64,000 nt of DNA, from assembly GCA_050084985.1 (NCBI GenBank), contig JBITNC010000001.1, forward strand, positions 70,246,001 through 70,310,000, given 5' to 3'. Shown in pieces: positions 21,301-33,300 of this stretch; position 1 is the stretch's first letter, and every line of letters starts with the position of its first letter. The notes beneath the pieces are model-generated. The model was not told where the DNA came from. It saw only the letters and a list, made by a program, of their open reading frames with translations, and ran no database searches. A program made the translations under genes and the position numbers. This stretch comes from Nageia nagi (lineage: Eukaryota > Pinophyta).

Positions 21301-24300
21301 GGTATCTTTGGCCTTGACTGTATCAAATGGTTCCAAAGCCTAGTTTTGGTATATTGTGTACAAAGGAAGACCACGAGCACCTAGAAATGCAATCTTAGCA
21401 GACATGTCGAAAGGGATCACCACAAGACTGGATGCAATTGAGACTGCTCATATTAAAGATGTTAGTGATAGTGAAGAGGAGGCAATTAATCACCCAAAAA
21501 CTCAAGTTGAAGAGCAAGAAGAAAATATTGGAATCTGATGCTAACCATGTGGCATTTCCAAGTCAGCAAATTAAATTTGTCCCTCGTTTGTAACTGTAGG
21601 AATATTTCAGTTTGTAACAGTTAAAGACTTATTTTTTCATGTAACAACTTTAAAATCTTTGTATGAGGTTATAATAGTGTAAAAATATCTCATTGTAACA
21701 TTTTGTAATGAACTGACATAGTATGCAATAGAGGAAATCATTTCAAAAGTTGTGTGATTTTCGTGGTTCCAGTTTTTGAGTCTAACAAAAAATCAGTGAT
21801 CTTTTGAGGCTAATAACTTTTTTAAAAAGCTCAACTTTTTGTGTGTATTAGCTCATTGGAAAGCTGGTTTCAATACCTTTCCAATGATACATAACATGCC
21901 ATACTTGTTTTGAGAATCAACATCACACCAGCCATTTTTTGTGATATTATCATTTTGTAATTTCCAAAATTGTAAACAATAGTGTCTTGGGTCACAAAGA
22001 TTTGCTAGAGTTCTAGCGATCCATTTGCAAATCAATTGTTTGAAAGCTCTTTTCAAGACCTTTCCAACGGTATATTACACTCCATACTTTCGTTAACAAT
22101 CATCATAGTGACATTCCATTCTTTGTGAGGTATTTTTGCTGCTAAATTGTTCATTGATCACTAGAAACAGTGTTTCATGTCGTCAAGAATCGCTAGAGAT
22201 TTATAGCTCTTTTTATCGATCATCATATACTATTAGAAAGGTCTTTTCATTACCTTTCAAATGGTATATAACACTCTATAGTTTGTCTTAATTTTGCTTG
22301 TTCGTCACATATTAGCGATTTTAGTCTATTTGGTGACTGTATTTTGTTGACGATTTTGTTCATTTCTTCATTTTTTATCAAAGCCTTGTTCAATTGGAGG
22401 GTTAGAGTCACCTATGTGGGTCTTTGTAACAATTTATCAAGTTAGTTTCTAAGATTTTTTGCAGGTTCATTGTTGCTAGTGCGTATTGGCCAACAACACT
22501 AACTTGTTACCAATCCTTGAGTTTAATGGTGAAGATTATGAGTACTGGAACATTAAGATGAAGACTTTGTTGATGGGTAGAGATCTTTATGATGTTATTA
22601 AAGATAGTTATGTAGAACCAGCAAATTGGAGCACTCATACAACAACAGATCAAACAACACGAAAGGAAGTTTAGAAAAGGAATTGCTTGGCGCTTTACCA
22701 TGTTCAATTTGCACTAGAGAAAAATAGTTTTCCAAAGATGGTTGTAAAACAACTGCAAATGCATGGAATGCCTTGCAAGATAATTACCAGGGTAGTGACC
22801 AAGTCAAGCAAGTGAAGTTGCAAGCTCTACGAAGAGAGTTTGAAAATTTGAGAATGCAAGAAGGTGAGATTGTTGGCAACTGTTGTGTTCAGGTGAAGGT
22901 TGTAGTCAATAAAATGGCAACTCTTGGAGAAGAAATGTAGAAGGTTGTTGTTGCTAAGAAAATGTTGAGAACACTAACCCCCAAATGGAATCATGTGGCG
23001 ATTATTATTGAGAAGAGTAGGGATTTATCCACTACAGAGTTTGATAAACTAATAGGATCTCTTATGGCTCATGAGGAGAGGTTGAGAGAATCAATTAGTG
23101 GTCTTGAGGAGAAAGCATTCTCTTCTAAGCTGGAAGAAGCCAGTTCCAACGAAACGCAAAGGAAACGGCCAAGACAAAGGTTAGAATTCTTCTAGAGGAA
23201 GAGGTGGTGCAGCTGGCAGAGGTAGAGGGGGCAGCGATAAGAGGAATGTCCAATGTTACCATTGTAACAAGTATGGACATTATAAGAGAGAATGTAATGA
23301 AGGCATTACTGCAAACTATGTTGAAGAAGAGCCTATTGAACCAAATCTGTTCTTATCATACAATAAGGCTGATAAGAATCTCTAATTAGATTCTTGATTC
23401 TGGATGTTCCAATCATATGGCAGGAAAGAGGGATTTGTTTTCTTCTTTGAATCATTCATTCAAATTCAATATCAAGTTTGGAGATGACAAATCTTTCGAG
23501 GTGGCTGCCAAAGGTGTAATGGAGGTGAACACAAGAACGTAAGAAAAAGGTACATGACATCTATTACACACCAAATTTGAAACATAATTTGTTCATATAG
23601 GGCATATAATGGAAAGAACTATAAGTTACTTTTTGAGGATAAGAAATGTGTCATTTATGATAAGAACCATGGAAATAGACTTGTTACTATTGTTCCTATG
23701 ATCAACAATAGATTGTTTCCTTTGAAATTTGGAGGACAAGGGGCCAACTTTGCTAATGTTGTTGTTAAAAATAAGAGTTGGTTGTGGCATCTCAAGTATA
23801 GTCATTTGAATTTTGCAAGTTTGAGGCTGCTAATGTCCCAAGACATGGTTTATGGTTTGCCAAAGGTGAAGGCGACAAAACTCTTTGTCAAGGGTATGCA
23901 TTGGGAAAGCACACCAAACAGAATTTTTCTAAAAGGAAAGCATGGCGGGTCTCATACCCACTTCAATTGGTACATCTGTGCACAACAAGAGCTTAGGTCA
24001 GAACTCTTATTTTCTTACCTTTATTATGACTACTCCAGAATTTGTTGGGTGTATTTCCTCAAGCATAGGGATGAAGCATTTAGTTGTTTCAAGGAGTTTA
24101 AAATTTTGATGAGAATCAGAGTGGTTGCAGCATTAAGTGTTTGAGGACCGATTGTGGTGGGGAGTTTTTCTCTAATAAGTTACTCCAATTTTGCAAAGAT
24201 AATGGCATTAAAAGGCAACTCACTACTGCCTATACTTCACAACAACATGGAGTAGCAGAGAGGAAGAATAAGATTGTTGTAGAGATGGCTAAGAGTATGT

Positions 24301-27300
24301 TGCATACCAAGGGGCTGACAAATTCCTATTGGGTTGATGCAGTCCAAATAGCAATCTATATTTTGAATAGAAGTCCTACCAGCAACTTGGAGAAGATGAC
24401 TCCTTATGAGGCTTGGTATGAAAAGAAATCCAATGTTAATCATTTTAAAGTTTTTGGTTGTTTGGCCTATGCTCATGTGGTTGATGAACTTAGGAAGAAG
24501 CTTGATCTTAAGAGTGAAGCATGTATTTTTGTTTGTTATTGTGAAAGAAGTAAATCCTATAGGCTTTATAACCCAAAAATCATAAAATTGAGGTTTCTAA
24601 AGGTGTGATTTTGATGAAGGGGGAATATATGGTCATCAAAAACTTTATGTTGATGATGGCAACAGTGGTGGAACTACTCCAAGTATGCAGCCCAACCTAC
24701 AAATAATTCAACTAAGTCCACCAACCAACCCTTCAAACAGTCCCAAACAAAGCACTTTTCTCCCAACATCTTTTCATATGTCAAGCTCAAGAAGGAAAAA
24801 GGCATTTCAAATTCATCCTCCTACTCAAGTTTTGGACAACAATTCCAATAGAAGACTTACTAGAGGTCAAGCTCAAGAAATTGACCAAGTTGTTCATAGA
24901 CAAGAGAAGATGCACATGTATGGTGATGAAGATGAAGGTGACCCAAAAGCTGATGTTAATTATGCTTTGATGACTGTTGTTGATTTTGAACCTTCTCGTT
25001 ATGAAGAAGCTTGTACTAAAGGTGTTTGGATGCAAGCTATGCAAGAGGAGATCAATTAGATTGAGAAGAATGACACTGGCGAGATGTAGAACTACCCAAG
25101 GGAAAGAAACGTGAGGGTTCCAAATGGATCTATAAGACTAAGTATAACAATGATGGCAACATTGAGAGACGCAAGGCTAGGCTTGTGACTAAAGGATTCA
25201 CACAAAGGCATGGAATTGATTATAAAGAAACTTTTGTACCCGTAGCTAAGCGAAAATGGTTCTTTCCTTGGCTGCCAAAAGAGTTGGATTGTACATCACT
25301 TGGATGTAAAAGTGTTTTTTTGAATGAATACTTAGATGAATAAGTGTATGTACAGCAACCTCAAGGTTTTGAGGTTAAAGGAAAAGAAACACATGTCTAC
25401 ATGCTTAAGAAGGATTTGTATGGCCCTAAGCAAGCACCAAGAGCTTGGTATACTTTCAGCAGAGTGGCTTCAAGAGAAGCAAAAGTGAACCTACTCTATC
25501 CTTCAAGAAAGAAGGTGATGACATTTTGCTTGTTTGTTTGTATGTAATTGACTTGATTTATATGGGTAGTAATTCCAATTTGAATTATAGTTTTAAAGTT
25601 GCCATGATGAGTAAGTTTAAGATGAAGGATTTGGGATTGATGCACTACTTTCTTGGAATGGAAGTGCACCAAAGCAAAGGCCATATCTTCATTCGTCAAA
25701 CCAAGTATGCAAAGGATATGTTGACGAAGTATGATATGGACAGCTACAAACCAATCCCTACTGCCATTGCACACGGTGAATTGTTATGTAAAGATGATGG
25801 GGCTGTAAAGGTGAATGTAACAAATTATAAGAGCATTATTGGAAGCTTGATGTTTCTCACAAATACTAGACCAAATATTGCGTATATTGTCTCACTTGTG
25901 TCTAGACTCTATATATACGAGTGAGCCATCTTCTTTACATTTGAAGGCTGGTAAAAGAATTTTGAAGTATGTTGAAAGTATTGTTGACTTTGGCATACAT
26001 TATTTTCCTAGTAAAGAGATGGAACTAGTTGAATTCAATGATTTAGATTGGGATAGCATTTTGGATGATCGAAAGTCCACATCTAGTAATTGTTTTTCTC
26101 TTGGATCTGGATTGATCACTTGGAGTTCAAGGAAACAAGGATCAATAGCTCTATCTTCTACTGAGGCTGGGTACCTTGTAGTTACAACAGTTGTTGCTCA
26201 AGCTTTATAGCTCAGTAAAGTGTTCGAGGAGATAGGTGAGAAATAGAATGGTCCTTATTGGAATTGATTGAGCACACAATTGATCATCACTTTGTATTAC
26301 AACATATAAATAGGAGAATACATGACTAGAATAGAGGATCCTATCATTCATTAAACATAGAGTTTAGCTTATCTACTAATAAATCTAACACCTAAATAAT
26401 TTTTCTAACACCTAATCAGCCTATAAAATTTCTAACACCCCCCCTTTATGACAAATCTCTAGATTTTGTCATTACATACATTATTATTTGAAATATCCCA
26501 AATGGAAAAATACAAACCCTAGGTGCACATGATGCTCAAAATCCGAAAGTATACCGATTTTTAAATTCAAAATATAGCAAATCACAATTTTATAAGCTCT
26601 AGCTAATAAATCACACACAAATTATAACACCCAGAAAACAACTGCAACAACAAGATTACACTAGCATATATCAAACCTGATGTAAATGACAATTGATAAT
26701 TTGATCTCTAAAACCCCAAATTTGATTAAATCTCCTTGCCAAGACTGGACATCCAAGGAGAGGGACTCTCAAATGCAAAATAAAACTGAAAATCTGAAAT
26801 CTCTGCAACGGTTGTTCAAATCACAATGATGGTGCCCTAATTTGATGTGGATGTACTCAAGATTATCAAAGGTTATTGATGGAATATCTCAAATGCAAAT
26901 ACAACTCCTGATGTGAACTCTAAATCCACAAATCTAAATGAAATCTCTCCCTTAGGCTAGACGTCCAAGTGGAGAAGACCACAAAATGCAGATCACACAC
27001 CAACAAGGGTAAATTCTGACGTAATACACTAAAACCTATCATGGGTATCTTGATCCAATGCCTTATTGTTGAATACTCTGATAATATTGATGTAACCTTC
27101 AAACCCTAAGTTGAGATTACAAGTTATGCAAAAGTGGACTTTGTATGGATCTACCTCAAGTAGAGAGCAAGGGTTTTTGTCCTAACTCTCTTAGAATTTA
27201 GAGGTTTTCGTCCCTGAACTCAAATCTTCCATAAGTTTTCGTCTACAAAAAAGCTATAATACTCCAAGAGGAAATATGAAAAATAACAATGATCAATAAT

Positions 27301-30300
27301 ACCAAAGTAAGGCATTCCTCCTCTTCCTTTTATACTTCTATGTTATAATTTTGCATTATGTCTCATTTAAGTTATCTAATTAAGCACATGCCTATTTCAC
27401 AACTTGAAAATATAAAATATGTACAAGGGGGAAAGTCCCATTCCACATGAAATGATTCAAACATCAAAATGCCTAAGTGTAAATGGGGCATCTAGGTAGG
27501 GGATATTATATTATTTCTTAGTGGCAATGGGCTCATTGATCTTCAAATCATCTTCAATGGTAATGGACTCATTGAACTTCATGCAGCAATGTTTGGCACT
27601 TGCCATCTTCATTCTTCATATGGTAATGACTTGGGCATTTACCACCTCTTCCAACCAACAACAAAGGAAGTTTTGGCAACTTCCAAACTGCAAAGGTGAT
27701 TGGGGACTAACACATCCAATCACAAATATCCAACTATGGTTGGGGACCAACACATCCAACCATCACTACAAATAGACTATTGGCAGACCTCCTTTACAAG
27801 CTTTTGGCAGCCTGCAAAATGTCACCATACAAGTTTCTGGCAACTTGCAATCCATATGTGGATGGAGACAAACACATCCACTCACATTTACTAACATTTT
27901 TGAACTTGACTTTTCTCCATGAACGTTCTTGGGCATCCTTATAGTAATCTCCTCAACTTACATGATTGCATGGATCACCAATCGCCGCAACCACCAAGTG
28001 TAATAGAGCCAATTATTGCATAGAGATTCACTCTTGTCAATTGTAGGTCATGTATCATTGCGCAGAAATCTTCCAAGCCAAATAAGTGTCACTTGATTTG
28101 CCATTGAGTAGTGTCATAAGGTCAAAGTCTTAGAATTAGGTCTCAAGGTTAACTTAGAACTAGGTCAAAGCCTCTAGGTTGCCTTTCCTTTTGTACTCAT
28201 TCAAAGCCTTTGGGTTGATTTTTTCTCTTAGGTCAATCATTATAACATCCGTTAGATCATCATAATTTCTCTAATCTTTTAGATCATTATAGCATCTGTT
28301 ACATCTTATCACTCCACAATATCTAATCTCAAATATGACAAAAAATAAAATAAACTCCTATTAATTTTTATTTACTATTTGAATATTTACATAAAAATAA
28401 ATGAAATACCAAACAACCATAATACCTTATTACAAGAAGGAAAATTCAAGCGCAAAAACTAAGGTTTGCAAGCGAAATGTAACAAAAGCGCGAACGTGGC
28501 GAAACAGAAGTACGAGCATGAAGTAACAGAAGTGCGGGCGAATTGTTTCAGAAGCACGACAAACTGTTATTAAGCACATTACAACTTAGCGAAGCTATAA
28601 TCTTGCCAAAATGTAGCTGAACAACATTCAAAATACGATGACTAAATGAAAATTGCAACCTGATCCAAAGCCCCCCAAGGAATGGAAAAGCGTGCTGATG
28701 CAGAAAAAACCATTTGTAAAGGAGGCAATCAAGATGGTACTGGAGCCTGAATTCTCTAATGATGAGGTTAGTATATTGATTCTAAAAAGTATAACAGAAA
28801 AGGAAGAGGATGGGCTAAAATCAGCCCTTGTTGGTCGTTTTGTTGGGGTATGAGCCCCTCTAGATATGATTCGAAATTGGATGAAAGTAAGATAGAGTAC
28901 AAAAGGGTGGGTATCCCTAGTTGCTCTTCCAAGAGAATTTTTGTTATTCAAATTTCAATTTGATGAAGACCTCCAAAAAGTTATCGAGATGGGTCCATGG
29001 TTCCTTAAAAAGAAAGGATTAATCATCAAGAGGTGGGAGAAAACTTTCTCCCCTGAAAGTGAAAATTTCAACCTCATCCAACATGGGTCTCACTACCTGG
29101 ACTTCACCCATCTTGTTGGCACTCATGTGTAATAGTTGGAATTGCAAAAGCAATTGGATCCCTTGTCACAATTGAACAATCAAGAAGATTAAAACTTGAG
29201 TTTACAGATGCAAGATTCGTGGTTAATTTAGATATTTCCAAACCTATGATAAGAGAGATCAAATTAAAAATAAAGATGAGAAATGGAGGGAACCAATGTA
29301 TATGAAATCCGTAAATGGGAATTTGTAGGTTATAAGCACTATGTAAAGGATTGCCCAAAAAAGAAGAGAAGGGATGAAGAAAGGAGAGAGAAAGAAAAGA
29401 AAAAAAATGAGTCTCAAGATAAACAGAAAGAATAAGAGTGGAAGTTAGTACAGAAACAAAAAACAAGAAAAAATCATAATTCAACTGAAACGCAGACAAA
29501 ACGAACCACGTCAAAAAAATAGTCAACTTCAAAAGAAGTCCAAGGGAAGAAATCAACCATAGCAAACCCCTATGCAGTATTGGCAATTTTAGAAGGAGTA
29601 GACAAGAAGAAACAAATTACAATTCAAATTTTTCAGAAGATGAGACAACAAATATGGAAGTTGTGGAAGGGGGTGATAAAGAAAAAATAAGGAAGGTGGC
29701 AAAAAAAAGCAAGGAATGCAAATAGTCAAGCAACATAGCAAGAAGAAGGCCAAGATGGGATCCCATCAAGAAATATACTGAACTCTAAAAAAACAGCAAA
29801 TATTGGACAAAGACATCTAGGGAGACCATCCCAAGGAGAGACTAGAGAGAAACTCATCAAACAAGATATAGCGAATGGAAAGCAATCAACTCTACATCAG
29901 ATCAACAAATCTCAGCCCACCTTTGGGCTGAACAAAGGATTTCTTAATTAGAATATTCCAACAATAAAGAGGCAGTTGGGTTGTATCTCAGTTGTGAATC
30001 AGATGGTTTTTTACTACAATTTGATGATTTTCTATTAATACAATTTGTAAAGTAGGTTGCATTGGGGCTACTGACAGTTTATAATTGGGTAGCATCTGAA
30101 CTTATTTTGTTAATAGTTTTTTTGCAAATTATATTAGCTACCACCAAGTATAGATGGGTAGCGGTTTCCTATTTTGGAAACCATTTTGTGATCGGTTTTG
30201 TGGAGTCCATACAAAACCCCTCACCACTTTTTGATAATATAATTTACCCTCATTATCATAATACCTTATTTAAAATCCCAACTAAATACCAAGACAGAGG

Positions 30301-33300
30301 TAGTGCCACATGGCACAATGGTGTAAATGAAAAAGCAATCAACAGGAAAACCAGCAAGTCATCTCACTGCCATGGTTTCTTCATGCATTGGCCTCTTAAG
30401 TTTTACCTCCACCTTTGCACCATGCTCGTCGTATTGGAATACACTTCTTATCTCATTACATCGCTAGCTCATATTTTGCTCATAGACCTACCGACCATTC
30501 CGCCTCTACAAATTAATTGTGGTTGGGTATCAATTCGACTTGCAAGTTGCTCATACTATGAGTTCTATCAGCTATGAGAACCACCTATGCAATGCTTCCA
30601 ATCGTCGTGGAGTTAGCTACATATCGTTATTGATCCTCCAACATGTCCTCTTTATGCAATGTCAATGATATGGGCCTTCATTTTGCCAAATGCTCATGAC
30701 CCCAAACCTTCATGTCGTTTGTTGTTTGGACTCCATGCAATCCTCCTCGATCTGGTGTGTTGACGTCACCAACCCATATCTTGTCCCTTAACCTGCTCTG
30801 GTACTGTATTGGAATTGATTGAGCACACAACTAATTATTATTTTGTATCACAACATATAAATAGGAGAATACATGACTAAAAGAGAGTAACGACCTTTGA
30901 ACAAGTTCTTGACAATACACTAAAAACAACTATGTATCTTAACATCCATTAAACATAGAGTTTAGCTTATCTACTAATAAATCTAAAACCTAATCAACAT
31001 ATAATATTTCTAACAGTCCTATTGTTATTTTTTGTGACAACATGAGTGTCATTCAATTGGCAAAGAATCTTGTCCACCAAAGTAGGTCTAAGCATTTTGA
31101 CATGAAGTATCATTTCATCTGTGATATAGTGGAAAAGAAACAGGTTGAACTAAGATATTGCAGCACCCATAATCAACTAGCAAACATATTCACTAAAGGT
31201 GTGGCTAAAACTCAATTTGTAAAGCTGAGAAACTCACTTGTGAGCCCTCTCAATATCAAAGGGGAGAATGTTGGAATTTGATGCTGACTATGTGGCATTT
31301 CCAAGTCAACAAAACAAAGTTATCCCTCATTTGTAATTGTACAATGTGTAATTGTAGGAATATTTCAGTTTCTAACAGTTGTAGACTGTTATTTTTTTAT
31401 GTAACAGCTTTATAATCTTTTTCTTTAGTAGTTTTAGGTTTATTTGAATGTGAATTTAGCTTTAGAATATTTGAATTAGGTTAGAATAGTGTAAAAACAT
31501 CTCATTGTAACATTCTATAACGAATTGCCATAGTATGCAATAGAGAAAATCGTTCCAAAAGTTGTTGTGTGTGATTTTCATGGGTGCAGTCCAAAATCTG
31601 TGATCTTTCAAGGCTTATAACTTTTGTTACAAACCTCAACGTTTTGTGGGTATTAGCTCATTGGAAAGATGGTTTCAATACCTTTCCAGTGATATATAAC
31701 ACGATATACTTTTTTTTAGAATCAACATCACACTAGCCATTTTTTGTGAGACTATCATTCTATTATTTCTAGAAATATAAATGACAATGTCTTGTGTCGC
31801 CAAGTTCACTAGAGTTCTAGTGATCCATTTGTAAATCACCACCTACCATTAGAAAGCTCTTTTCACACCTTTCCAACGGTATATTACACTCCATACTTCA
31901 TTAAGTAGTGCCATAGTGACATTCCATTCTTTGTAAGGTATTTTTGTTGCAAAAATGTTCGTTAATCACCAAAAACCGTGTCTCATGTCATAAAGAATCT
32001 CTAGAGATTTATAGCTTTTTTTGTCGATCACCATAAATCATTAGAAAGGTCTTTTCAATACCTTTCCAACGATATATAACACCCTATAGTTTGTCTTTAG
32101 TTCGCAATCTTGTTTGCCACATATTCACCATAGTATAAATTGCTAGTTTGGCGATTTTAGTCTGTTTGGTGACTGTACTTCGTTGTTGATGATTTTATTC
32201 ATTTCTTCATAAGAATCAAAAACATAGAAAGTAAGTCATAGCTTGACACTCCCAATTTTATTGGAAGTTTAAATCTAGAAGAATTGATAGATTGGATAAT
32301 GGATATAGAGAAGTTCTTTGATTATGAATCTATGGTGGATTTGAAGTAAGTCAAGTTTACATGCACACAACTGAAAGGGCATGCATCAATTTGGTGGGAT
32401 CATGTCCAAACGGAAAGGCAACAAAAGGACAAGGATACAATTCAAACTTGGGAGAATTTTTTCCTGCTGACTATCAAATTCAGTTGTTTCGAAAACTTCA
32501 AAATCTCAAGCAAAAGGGGTTGGTAGTGAAGGAATATACAAAAGAATTCTATAAATTAACCATAAGCGCAGGCCATAGTAAAGATAATGAGGAGAAAGTG
32601 GCAAGATACATCAATGAGCTAAGGATGTGCATACAAGATGAAATTGGTATAATTTGGATGAAAACAATTGAAGAGGCATATCATTATGCATTCAAGGAAA
32701 AAGAGAAGTTGGCCCGCAAGCAACAAAATTACTCCAAATGGAGAGGGCGGTCCACAAGAGGAAGAGTACAACCAAACAGAGAGGAGAGCTTATCACAAAT
32801 GAGTAGTTTTAGCCAAAATACCCGAAAAGAGAGTGAATCATCAAGAGGAAGAAATGGTTTCGGTAGAGGAAGAGGACAATCAGATGGAGAAGAGATCTTA
32901 TCACAAACAAGTAGTTTTAGCCAAAGAACCCGAAAAGAGGGTGAATCATCAAGGGGAAAAATGGTTTTGGTAGAGGAAAGGGATGTGGTTTTTTTGGTAA
33001 ATGTTTTAAGTGCCCTCAAATGCAACATATCAACAAGCATGGAAAAGAAGCTTGTAGTCATATTGTTCATGTAGAGGAAGAAACTGCAGCTTCACCGAAA
33101 GAACGAAGGAGCCAAAGCAAGGTCAGTCATACTCATGAAAAGAGTGTTATTAAAACCAACCCCAAAGAAGATAAGGGACCAACCCAAAGACAAAGTTTGT
33201 TTCACACTATATGCAAGTCCAATGGTAAATGTTGCAAGGTCATAATGGATAGCAAGAGTGCAAACAATCTAGCTTCCAAGGAAATGGTTCACAAAATTGG

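Larger units (their letters stand above)
19006..21325 (+). repeat. 5' LTR of gypsy-2, interrupted
   Basis: 19006-19395 matches the 3' LTR closely; the match resumes near 21285 and ends TTGACTGTATCA. The stretch between holds inserted DNA. The sequence just after (TGGTTCCAAAGCC at 21328-21340) fits a mutated initiator-Met primer-binding site. Confidence 0.75.
26256..31015 (-). mobile_element. Element E: non-autonomous LTR element inside copia-2
   Basis: Short LTRs at 26256-26437 and 30807-31015 match each other (TATTGGAATTGATTGAGCAC; ACATATAAATAGGAGAATAC). A 5-bp duplication GTCCT lies at 26251-26255 and 31016-31020. On the minus strand a purine tract (TAAAGGGGGGG) abuts the left LTR, and a primer site (GTACCAGAGCAGG, near the initiator-Met complement) abuts the right LTR. 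So the element runs right to left. Its body has no recognisable gag-pol. It holds an LTR-like segment and plus-strand LINE sequence. Confidence 0.88.
21526..32209 (+). mobile_element. Copia-2: Ty1/copia element inside gypsy-2 gag
   Basis: LTRs at 21526-22370 and 31269-32209 share start (TATTGGAATC or TGTTGGAATT), body and end (CATTTCTTCA). A primer site follows the first, and a purine tract (AAAGGGGAGAA) precedes the second. Gag, protease, integrase, reverse transcriptase and RNase H follow in copia order. RNase H is split by element E (26256-31015). The target duplication is unclear: AAGAA occurs near both borders but not flush with them. Stops show it is inactive. Confidence 0.9.

Noticed and set aside
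29104-29586. A 160-residue minus-strand frame rich in Phe, Leu and Ser
   Set aside because: It is the antisense of the Lys-rich LINE ORF1 fragment and has the composition of a shadow frame.
30062-30577. A 171-residue plus-strand frame in element E
   Set aside because: No recognisable domain, start context or conserved motif; left as chance open frame, though its length is notable.
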